Translations under genes and position numbers: made by a program
The notes under the pieces: generated by a model
What the model was told of the DNA's origin: nothing
Databases searched by the model: none
Seen by the model: the letters and a program-made list of their open reading frames with translations, nothing else
Origin: GCA-2716945 sp964342835
Lineage (GTDB): Bacteria; Pseudomonadota; Gammaproteobacteria; GCA-002705445; GCA-002716945
NCBI GenBank assembly: GCA_964342835.1
Contig: CAYFGJ010000025.1
Span: 1-12,988 of the forward strand
Reading direction: 5' to 3'
DNA: 12,988 nucleotides
Shown here: in pieces, positions 7,231-12,988 of the stretch
Layout of the letters: every line of letters begins with the position of its first letter
How positions within the stretch are numbered: position 1 is the first letter of the stretch

Positions 7231-7863
7231 TTAATTTAATAATTTTCCATTTTTTATTGTAATTTTATCAGTACCCAATCTGTTGCCTTGTTGAATATCC
7301 TGAGTAATCATAATGACTTTTATTTTTTTTGATATATCGAGGATAATATTTTCTATAATTTTTTTGTGGTTTTCATCTAAATTACTAGTTGGTTCATCAC
7401 ACAGTAAAATTTTCGGTTCAATTATTATTGATCTAATCATTGAAATAATTTGTTGTTCACCAATTGATATTACTTTAGCTTGTTGATTCAATAAATGTAT
7501 CATATTAACCTTTTTTAATTCATTCTCTATTAATTTATTATATTTATTTTTATCTAAACCATTCATAGAACAGTATAGAGCATGATATAAGTTTTCTTTT
7601 ACAGTCCTATTTAAAAAAATAGTTTTTTGAAAAACAAAACCAATTCTATTATTTTCTTTTATATACTCATTTGAAATAATTATTTCACCGCTTGTAGGTT
7701 TTAAAATACCTGAAATTAATTTTAGTAATGTACTTTTACCAGCTCCATTTTCACCAAAAAATATTAGCAAACCGTTTTTATCTATATTTAATGTAATATT
7801 ATTTATAATAGTTTTGTTATTTATTTCATAAGATACATTTTTAAGATTTATTATATTATTCAT
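7231..7863 (-). CDS. tupC: ABC transporter ATPase, tungstate-type (TupC-like), with altered signature and H-loop
   Basis: This 210-residue nucleotide-binding subunit energises the TupA/TupB importer at the inner membrane. Walker A is intact, GENGAGKST at 37-45, and the Q-loop Gln79 lies in GFVFQK. Walker B with the catalytic Glu is ILLCDE at 152-157, followed by PTSNLDE (D-loop). Two motifs depart from the norm. The LSGGE signature reads ISIGE (132-136), and the H-loop His, expected in a T-H-D context, is Gln188 in MITQDIQ. The ABC core is short, with no C-terminal regulatory domain. Pairing with the tupB-like permease gene 2 bases upstream supports the tungstate-family call. The changed motifs suggest altered kinetics rather than a dead gene, because the frame, Walker motifs and catalytic Glu are preserved. 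Confidence 0.85.
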   Translation of the reverse strand: MNNIINLKNVSYEINNKTIINNITLNIDKNGLLIFFGENGAGKSTLLKLISGILKPTSGEIIISNEYIKENNRIGFVFQKTIFLNRTVKENLYHALYCSMNGLDKNKYNKLIENELKKVNMIHLLNQQAKVISIGEQQIISMIRSIIIEPKILLCDEPTSNLDENHKKIIENIILDISKKIKVIMITQDIQQGNRLGTDKITIKNGKLLN

Positions 7864-7865
7864 AG

Positions 7866-8555
7866 TTAATCAGTATTTTTTAATAAATAAATCAGAGTAT
7901 TAATGAGAATAGCAATAACAATTAATGTAATACCTAAGCTTAATGCTAATGATAAATCTCCTCTTGAAGTTTCTAATACAATGCTAGTTGTCATCACGCG
8001 TGTTAGATGAGCTATATTACCTCCAACTATCATTACAGCGCCAACTTCTGCTAATGCTCTTCCTAGTCCAGCAAGACTATTGATTGTTAACATATGTCTA
8101 CTTTCCCAGAGCAATGTTTTAATAATATTAATTTGAGAAGCTTTTAAGGAGGTAAGATAATCTTTGTATTCTATATAATAAATATCAATTGATTGTTTGG
8201 ACAAAGCAGTAATTATTGGAGTAACTATTATTATCTGTGCAATTAACATAGCTGCAGGCGTATACAACAATTCATAAATTGATAATATACCTTTTGCTGA
8301 TAATAAAATGTATAAAAATAAACCCACTACAACAGGCGGTAAAGCCATAAAAGCATTTATAATTATTAGTATAAAAGACTTACCTGGAAAATCCTTTGTG
8401 CTTAGTAATGAAGCTAATGGGAAAGATATAATACATGAAATTAAAACAGCAGATAATGATATTTTTAGTGATAATATAATTATTTCTAAATAATCACTAT
8501 CTAAATCAAAAATCATTGTTATTGCATTAAATAACGATAAGTTTATATCATCCAT
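7866..8555 (-). CDS. tupB: ABC transporter permease, tungstate-type (TupB-like)
   Basis: This 229-residue inner-membrane permease belongs to the binding-protein-dependent (MetI/BPD) superfamily. Hydrophobic segments appear at about 23-51, 60-86, 99-119, 157-178 and 203-226. The cytoplasmic EAA-like coupling loop lies around 132-156. The MALPPVVVGLFLYILLS (70-86) and GRALAEVGAVMIVGGNI (165-181) blocks are what I recognise as TupB-like, close to molybdate and sulfate permeases. With the ATPase starting 2 bases after its stop, and the binding protein further along the operon, it completes a three-part oxyanion importer. Its start lies 7 bases after the phpC stop, so it is firmly inside the phosphonate operon. 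The fit is to tungstate or a related oxyanion; substrate specificity cannot be read from the permease. Confidence 0.87.
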   Translation of the reverse strand: MDDINLSLFNAITMIFDLDSDYLEIIILSLKISLSAVLISCIISFPLASLLSTKDFPGKSFILIIINAFMALPPVVVGLFLYILLSAKGILSIYELLYTPAAMLIAQIIIVTPIITALSKQSIDIYYIEYKDYLTSLKASQINIIKTLLWESRHMLTINSLAGLGRALAEVGAVMIVGGNIAHLTRVMTTSIVLETSRGDLSLALSLGITLIVIAILINTLIYLLKNTD

Positions 8556-8562
8556 AAATAAG

Positions 8563-9702
8563 TTAACTTTGCAGATCTTGCAAAATATTTTTTATAATTG
8601 TTTTGTTTATCTTTGTAGGATTATTTTTTATTCTTACAGGGTCAATGTTTTCAATTATTTTTTCAATATCTTGTTTACTTCTAATGCCTAATTTAGAAAT
8701 ATTAGTTTCTAATTTAATATTTTGCATTAATTTATACCAAAATTTTTTACAGTGATTCGCATTTGATTGTGAAAATAAATCAAAAATTTCATTCATAGTA
8801 GTTAATACATATTTTTTACCCCTGCTATCTACTACGTCTATCTCATTTATTTTTGTATTAATATTAAAAAAGTATCCTAGAGTCAAAGCCACAGCATGAC
8901 CATGAGAAATATTAAAATACATACTAAGGGGATATGAGATTGCATGCGGTGCAGTAGTTTTTGAGATATTTATAGCCTTACCAGAAAAATGTGCAGCTAA
9001 TGCCATTTCATTTCTAGCTTCTTTAATTCCTTTTACAGCATTTTCAATATTTTTAAGAATTAATGAAATAGATTCTTTAGCATACCTTTTACTTTCATTG
9101 GTAGAATTTACTGACCAGTATGATTCAATTGATTGCGTTAAAGCATCCATACCACATGTTGCTGTTAAATATGGTGGCATTGTATATGAAAATACCGGAT
9201 CAATAATACAATAATCTGGCAACATATATTGGTGTGCTAAAGAATATTTTATTTTATTGATATAAGTTACTGCAAAATGAGTTGATTCACTTCCAGTTCC
9301 AGTTGTTGTTGGAATTGCTATTAAAGGTTTTCCCGGTTTTGTAATATCATTTTTATTTTTTATAATATCATGTATGTTATCCGAATCTTGAACTGCTAAT
9401 ATATTTATTTGTTTTGCCATATCAATAACACTGCCTCCTCCTACAGCAATTACTGCATCTGGTTTAGTTGAATTAAATATTTTTATACCTTTAATAGTGT
9501 CTTCAATTTTTGGATTGACACTAAAATCATTAAATCTGGTTATATTGGTACTTAATAAGTTAGATGTTAATTTATCATTAATATTATTTGAGTTATATGA
9601 GCTTTTTCCAGTAACTAACAGAACTGTTTTTATTTTTAAATCATTTATTACCGTATCAATACTATCTATCGAATTGGTCCCTATAAACACTTTTTGAGTC
9701 AT
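8563..9702 (-). CDS. phpC: Fe-type alcohol dehydrogenase, probable phosphonoacetaldehyde reductase
   Basis: This 379-residue group III iron-dependent alcohol dehydrogenase probably reduces phosphonoacetaldehyde to 2-hydroxyethylphosphonate (as PhpC, FomC and DhpG do), with NAD(P)H. Seen: the nucleotide-binding GGGSVIDMAK (88-97), IPTTTGTGSE (130-139) and the metal site with Asp186 in GMDAL, His253 in TAPHA and His267 in ISHGHA. The ligand position usually held by His four residues after the Asp is Gln190 (DALTQSIESYWS). I believe this Gln recurs in phosphonate-linked members of the family, but I cannot verify it. The start overlaps the ppd stop as ATGA (9699-9702), so the decarboxylase and its aldehyde-consuming partner are translationally coupled. 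That arrangement makes sense for a reactive aldehyde intermediate. Confidence 0.88.
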   Translation of the reverse strand: MTQKVFIGTNSIDSIDTVINDLKIKTVLLVTGKSSYNSNNINDKLTSNLLSTNITRFNDFSVNPKIEDTIKGIKIFNSTKPDAVIAVGGGSVIDMAKQINILAVQDSDNIHDIIKNKNDITKPGKPLIAIPTTTGTGSESTHFAVTYINKIKYSLAHQYMLPDYCIIDPVFSYTMPPYLTATCGMDALTQSIESYWSVNSTNESKRYAKESISLILKNIENAVKGIKEARNEMALAAHFSGKAINISKTTAPHAISYPLSMYFNISHGHAVALTLGYFFNINTKINEIDVVDSRGKKYVLTTMNEIFDLFSQSNANHCKKFWYKLMQNIKLETNISKLGIRSKQDIEKIIENIDPVRIKNNPTKINKTIIKNILQDLQS

Positions 9703-10829
9703 TTAATATTTCTTAAGAGTAGTTTTTTGTTTTCTATTGGTGTTGTAGTTGGACGTCCTAAATTCTTTTTTGTGCCCTTTTTGATCATAATTTCTAGAAA
9801 TGATGGTTTATTATGAGTATTAATTTTTTTTAGATTTTTTATTAATTCATCTTTTGTTTTGGCTTTGGTTACCATTGAATATCCAACACCTTGTGCTATT
9901 TTTTGAAAATTAACTTTAAATCCTAGTGTAGGTTGTCCTCCAACAGATTCATGACAACCATTATTAAATACAATGTGTTTAAAATTGCTACAGTTAGAGT
10001 GAGAATTTATTGCTAAAGAACCCATGTGCATTAAAACTGATCCATCACCATCTAAACAATAAACATTTCTATTTTTTTTCTGTAATGCTATCCCTAATGC
10101 TATTTGGCTAGCATGTCCCATCCCTCCTACAACTAAAAAATCATTTTTATTTATTTTCGTTGATTTTTTTCGATATTCAAAAAGTTCTCTTGAAGTATAT
10201 CCAGTTGTAGAAACAATTATATCATTATCATTCAAATATGGAATTATGATACTTAAAGCCTTGGATCTGGTTAATGAAAATTTGTTAATAACAGTCTTTT
10301 TGTTTTTATAATCATGAAATGTACCTTTTTTTACTACAATTGCATGTGGTTTATTAGTTTTTAGCGCATTATTTTTTATTTTTTTTATTAATTTTGGTAT
10401 ATCTGAATTATTATTATTTGAATCTATAATATAGTAAGGAACATCCATTGTTTTTAATAGTTTTAAAGTTATTTTTCCTTGTTTTTTATGTTGCGGTTCA
10501 TCATGAATATTTGGCTCTCCTCTCCATCCGATCAATAAAATCATTGGTATTGAATATACATCTTTATCTGCTAATGATAATAACGGGTTAATAATATTAC
10601 CCAAACCTGAATTTTGCATATATATAAGTGGTAATTTTTTTGTTGCAAGATAATAACCAATACCAAGAGATAAAGCATTTCCTTCATTCGCAGTAATTAT
10701 ATGATTATTATTTTTCTCTTTATCCGAAATATAAAAACATATATTTTTCAATAATGAATCAGGGACTCCTGTAAAAAATTTTATATCTTCTTTGATTAAA
10801 TTATTATAAAAAAACGATGAATCTATCAT
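9699..10829 (-). CDS. ppd: Phosphonopyruvate decarboxylase
   Basis: This ThDP-dependent decarboxylase of 376 residues converts phosphonopyruvate to phosphonoacetaldehyde and CO2. This irreversible step pulls the unfavourable PEP mutase reaction forward. The N-terminal domain has the FTGVPDS start (19-25), the catalytic ThDP-activating Glu49 in TANEGNA, and GWRGEPNIHDEPQHKKQG (101-118), a hallmark of Ppd. The C-terminal domain has VVGGMGHAS (233-241) and the ThDP/Mg motif GDGS (261-264) ending in FNN (288-290). I chose the ATG at 10829 rather than an in-frame start at 10877. It forms TAATG with the pepM stop, has AGGA 8 bases upstream, and removes 16 non-family residues. The stop overlaps the phpC start. 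Confidence 0.92.
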   Translation of the reverse strand: MIDSSFFYNNLIKEDIKFFTGVPDSLLKNICFYISDKEKNNNHIITANEGNALSLGIGYYLATKKLPLIYMQNSGLGNIINPLLSLADKDVYSIPMILLIGWRGEPNIHDEPQHKKQGKITLKLLKTMDVPYYIIDSNNNNSDIPKLIKKIKNNALKTNKPHAIVVKKGTFHDYKNKKTVINKFSLTRSKALSIIIPYLNDNDIIVSTTGYTSRELFEYRKKSTKINKNDFLVVGGMGHASQIALGIALQKKNRNVYCLDGDGSVLMHMGSLAINSHSNCSNFKHIVFNNGCHESVGGQPTLGFKVNFQKIAQGVGYSMVTKAKTKDELIKNLKKINTHNKPSFLEIMIKKGTKKNLGRPTTTPIENKKLLLRNIK

Positions 10830-12127
10830 TAATTTGTTCCTGGTATCAAATCTAAAATTTCTTTTAGTGTTATACATTTTTTTGATGATTCTAGTGAGCG
10901 TCCATTTTCTAAAATAGATTTTGCTACTTCTAACATTGCTGGATAAGCACTTCTTAACATATGATTTGCATAACAGACAATGTTAATACCCCTTTTCTCC
11001 CATTCTTCTTCAGTTACACTATTAAAACTTGTAGGTACAACCATTAAAGGAACTGTTTTTTGTAATTGATGAAATTTTTCACAGAATTTAAATATTTCAT
11101 CAGGCTTATTTTCTTTTGAATGTATCATAATACCGTCTGAACCAACATCTATGTACTCACGAGCTCTTAGTAATGCATCATCAATTCCAGATCCCACAAT
11201 TAAACTTTCTATGCGTGATATAATCATGAAATCTTCTGTTACTTGTGATGATTTTCCTGATTTAATTTTTTCTTGAAAATTTTCAATTGTATCTTGTGTT
11301 TGTTTAACATTATTTCCAAGTAATGAATTCTTTTTTAGGCCTACCTTGTCTTCTATAACGACTGCAGAAACTCCTAACCTTTCAAGCGATTTAACTGTAA
11401 AACGAAAATGTTCTGGTTTTCCACCTGTATCCGCATCAAATATCATTGGTTTTGTTGTAACATCAAAAATATCATTGACAGTTTGCATCCTTGATGTCAT
11501 GTCAATTGCTTCTATATCTGGCTTACCTTTAGCAGTTGAATCTGTTAAACTACTTGACCACATAGCGTCAAACTGTATTTGTTTCCCTTTGTGTAATGCA
11601 GTAGTCTTTTCTGTGATCAAGCCAGATAAACCATTATGAACTTCATTTAATCTTATTAATGGTTTGGCACCTAATAATCGTTTTAACATAGATAATCTTG
11701 TATTTGGCGTAGTTCCAGCTTCTTTTAATGCTAGATTTAATTGTGTAGAAGAAATTCCTTTTGTGTATGGTATTTCAACTAATTGTCCACCCCATTCCTT
11801 CAAGGTATCAATCACTATCTGACGTATATTTCTTTGATAACCATCTTTCCAGTCATCACCATGAACAACATAATCTGGTTTTATTAATAATAAATTATCT
11901 TTATAATCATGAGTGTGTTGAGGAATTACTTTTGATACAATTGTCATTTGTTCAAGCACGCTTTTTCTATTTTCATATTCCATAAACGGTAATCTTTTAA
12001 AGCTTGCTATAGCTTTATCTGTTAACAGACCAACAATAACTTCACCTAACTTATTAGCTTCTTTAAGAATGTTAATATGACCTTTATGAACTATATCTGC
12101 ACTCATTGCTACATAAACTTTTTTCAT
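10829..12127 (-). CDS. pepM: Bifunctional cytidylyltransferase-phosphoenolpyruvate mutase (Fom1-like fusion)
   Basis: This 432-residue fusion starts at the ATG at 12127. Residues about 1-135 form a cytidylyltransferase domain of the glycerol-3-phosphate type, with the HKGH nucleotide-binding motif (14-17), HGDDW (89-93) and KGISSTQ (123-129). After a short linker, residues about 150-432 are PEP mutase of the isocitrate lyase superfamily, with the diagnostic EDKVGLKKNS (259-268), VHNGLSG (163-169) and DADTGG (231-236). PepM rearranges PEP to phosphonopyruvate, creating the C-P bond. The partner domain would attach CMP to a downstream phosphonate such as 2-hydroxyethylphosphonate, as in Fom1 of fosfomycin biosynthesis and PntC-type activating enzymes. 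Catalytic residues of both halves look intact. A GTG at 12142 is an alternative start but places the GGAG Shine-Dalgarno inside the coding region. Confidence 0.95.
   Translation of the reverse strand: MKKVYVAMSADIVHKGHINILKEANKLGEVIVGLLTDKAIASFKRLPFMEYENRKSVLEQMTIVSKVIPQHTHDYKDNLLLIKPDYVVHGDDWKDGYQRNIRQIVIDTLKEWGGQLVEIPYTKGISSTQLNLALKEAGTTPNTRLSMLKRLLGAKPLIRLNEVHNGLSGLITEKTTALHKGKQIQFDAMWSSSLTDSTAKGKPDIEAIDMTSRMQTVNDIFDVTTKPMIFDADTGGKPEHFRFTVKSLERLGVSAVVIEDKVGLKKNSLLGNNVKQTQDTIENFQEKIKSGKSSQVTEDFMIISRIESLIVGSGIDDALLRAREYIDVGSDGIMIHSKENKPDEIFKFCEKFHQLQKTVPLMVVPTSFNSVTEEEWEKRGINIVCYANHMLRSAYPAMLEVAKSILENGRSLESSKKCITLKEILDLIPGTN
10838..10841 (-). promoter_or_regulatory. Ribosome binding site that decides the ppd start
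   Basis: On the minus strand AGGA sits 8 bases before the ATG at 10829, inside the last codons of pepM. Together with the TAATG stop-start overlap, it supports translation of ppd by coupled reinitiation at 10829 rather than from an upstream in-frame start. Confidence 0.65.
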
Positions 12128-12128
12128 A

Positions 12129-12875
12129 TCATGATTCTCCACTTAAACTTTTACTGGTAGCATTTTTGCTTTCTGACTTATCAATAAAATATTTATTATA
12201 ATAAGAACCTTTATTTAATAATGTATATGTATAATAAAGTGTTCGTCTATTAACTGTAGAATTGTTTCGTTTTGATCTATGCGGACAAGTATTACTAAAT
12301 ACTACTAAATCTCCTGCTTTTAATTTAATTGGTTCAAAACTAATACTGTCCTCAATATCTTTTATTATATCTGGTGTCCCATTCTGTTTTGTATTTAATA
12401 AAAGTTCATCGAAATTACCATTGTGAGCATTTGAAATTTCTATTGTACCATTTTCTTTATTACAATCGTCTAATGCTATTAAGACATTGATAAAAAAATC
12501 AGTATATTTATACCATCCTTTCTCTTCTATACCATTCTTATTTTTAAATATAAATATTCCATCATAGTGTGCAAAAAAACCTTCTCCACCTGGAGGTTTT
12601 GCATTACATTTATCTTTAAAAATTGTAAAATCTTGATTAAAAATTTTATCTAATATATTTAGAACAGAAGAATTAATTTTTTTTAGATATTCTCCTTTAT
12701 CATACAGTCTTTCAATTCTTCTTAAATTACCTTTTTTATCAGTATATTTTTCTACGTTCTTAGCAATATCAATTTCTGATATAACTGTATTAATTGTATT
12801 TCTATCAAAAATATTTCTAACTACAAAATATCCTTTTTCGTTATAATCTTTTTTATGATTTATAAAATCATTCAT
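12129..12875 (-). CDS. PhyH-type Fe(II)/2-oxoglutarate dioxygenase, candidate phosphonate hydroxylase
   Basis: This 248-residue phytanoyl-CoA-dioxygenase-family protein has a double-stranded beta-helix fold. The iron-binding triad is visible as His103 and Asp105 (FFAHYDG) and His199 (TCPHRS). Arg210 or Arg211 (NRRTLYYTY) is placed to bind 2-oxoglutarate. The N-terminal YNEKGYFVVRNIFD (11-24) and the ALDDCNKENGTIEISNAHNG block (134-153) are typical of PhyH enzymes. Related phosphonate enzymes include DhpA, which hydroxylates 2-hydroxyethylphosphonate in dehydrophos biosynthesis, and PhnY, which hydroxylates 2-aminoethylphosphonate. A substrate made by the neighbouring PepM-Ppd-PhpC set is likely but inferred. 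The coding region ends one base before the preferred pepM start (TGATATG) and carries that gene's Shine-Dalgarno. It starts 2 bases after the preceding frame. Confidence 0.88.
   Translation of the reverse strand: MNDFINHKKDYNEKGYFVVRNIFDRNTINTVISEIDIAKNVEKYTDKKGNLRRIERLYDKGEYLKKINSSVLNILDKIFNQDFTIFKDKCNAKPPGGEGFFAHYDGIFIFKNKNGIEEKGWYKYTDFFINVLIALDDCNKENGTIEISNAHNGNFDELLLNTKQNGTPDIIKDIEDSISFEPIKLKAGDLVVFSNTCPHRSKRNNSTVNRRTLYYTYTLLNKGSYYNKYFIDKSESKNATSKSLSGES
12137..12140 (-). promoter_or_regulatory. Ribosome binding site that decides the pepM start
   Basis: On the minus strand GGAG lies 9 bases before the ATG at 12127, within the end of the dioxygenase coding region. It favours that ATG over the in-frame GTG at 12142, which overlaps the site itself. 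A purine-rich site this clear stands out in such AT-rich DNA. Confidence 0.65.
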
Positions 12876-12877
12876 AT

Positions 12878-12988
12878 TTAATTTATACTTTCTAAAAATT
12901 CATTGAATTGTTTAATTTTACCATGATTATTACAATTTAATCCAATTAGTGGTTTTATGTATATATCTAAATAATTATTAAATTCTTT
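12878..12988 (-). CDS. C-terminal fragment of an unidentified protein (partial at the window edge)
   Basis: On the minus strand the frame is open from the window edge to a TAA at 12880-12878. It gives 36 residues that begin KEFNNYLDIYIKPLIG and end FNEFLESIN. The stop lies 2 bases before the dioxygenase ATG, so this is almost certainly the upstream member of the same operon, and its function should bear on the phosphonate pathway. The fragment carries no motif I recognise. It is AT-biased and Asn-rich like its neighbours. Confidence 0.6.
   Translation of the reverse strand, partial: KEFNNYLDIYIKPLIGLNCNNHGKIKQFNEFLESIN

Noticed and set aside
11346..11985. Plus-strand open frames opposite the pepM fusion (about 11346-11639 and 11761-11985), and similar ones near 6900-7136, 8308-8493 and 9497-9697
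   Set aside because: All lie antisense inside strongly conserved genes and have no family resemblance or start signals.
12129..12875. Dioxygenase considered as methylphosphonate synthase (MpnS), HepD or the HppE epoxidase
   Set aside because: Those enzymes have cupin-type architectures of a different length and motif order. This protein has the PhyH HxD...H...R pattern with 2-oxoglutarate-binding features.

Overview
The window is very AT-rich bacterial DNA with tightly packed genes. A tmk-holB pair, a MetX-type acyltransferase and an outer-membrane-type lipoprotein point to a Gram-negative proteobacterium with a small, low-GC genome. The delta-prime subunit (QLSS and LRSRC regions) and the MetX variant (SLGSC, GPSMGGM) look gammaproteobacterial to me, as in low-GC marine lineages. 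That placement is an inference from remembered family sequence, not a search result.

Left part (1 to about 3200, + strand): the 3' end of a probable thymidylate kinase gene, DNA polymerase III delta-prime (holB), a homoserine/serine O-acyltransferase (metX family), a secreted thermonuclease-like nuclease and a small SHOCT-tailed lipoprotein. These are largely housekeeping genes. The lipoprotein gene meets a minus-strand DCC-family thiol oxidoreductase gene, with the two stop codons directly abutting at 3201/3202.

Right part (12988 down to about 3600, - strand): one long, probably single operon whose genes are separated by 26 bases or fewer and often overlap. In transcription order it holds an unidentified truncated gene, a PhyH-type Fe/2-oxoglutarate dioxygenase, a cytidylyltransferase-PEP mutase fusion, phosphonopyruvate decarboxylase (ppd), an Fe-type alcohol dehydrogenase acting as phosphonoacetaldehyde reductase (phpC), a tungstate-type ABC permease and ATPase (tupB, tupC), a B12-binding-type radical SAM enzyme, a TagF-like CDP-alditol phosphotransferase, and the matching tungstate-type binding protein (tupA). 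The DCC gene lies 59 bases further on and may be the last member.

Proposed pathway (inference): PEP -> phosphonopyruvate -> phosphonoacetaldehyde -> 2-hydroxyethylphosphonate (HEP) -> CMP-activated HEP. This matches the early logic of Streptomyces fosfomycin biosynthesis, where Fom1 is a cytidylyltransferase-PepM fusion and Fom3 is a B12 radical SAM enzyme that methylates HEP-CMP. No HppE epoxidase or FomD hydrolase gene is visible. Instead there are a TagF-like transferase, which would move the phosphonate from its CMP carrier onto a glycan or lipid, and a dioxygenase that could hydroxylate it. I therefore read the locus as a route to a modified surface phosphonate, with an unexplained oxyanion transporter built into the same operon. 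No RNA genes, CRISPR arrays, IS elements or gene-free stretches over 300 bases were seen.
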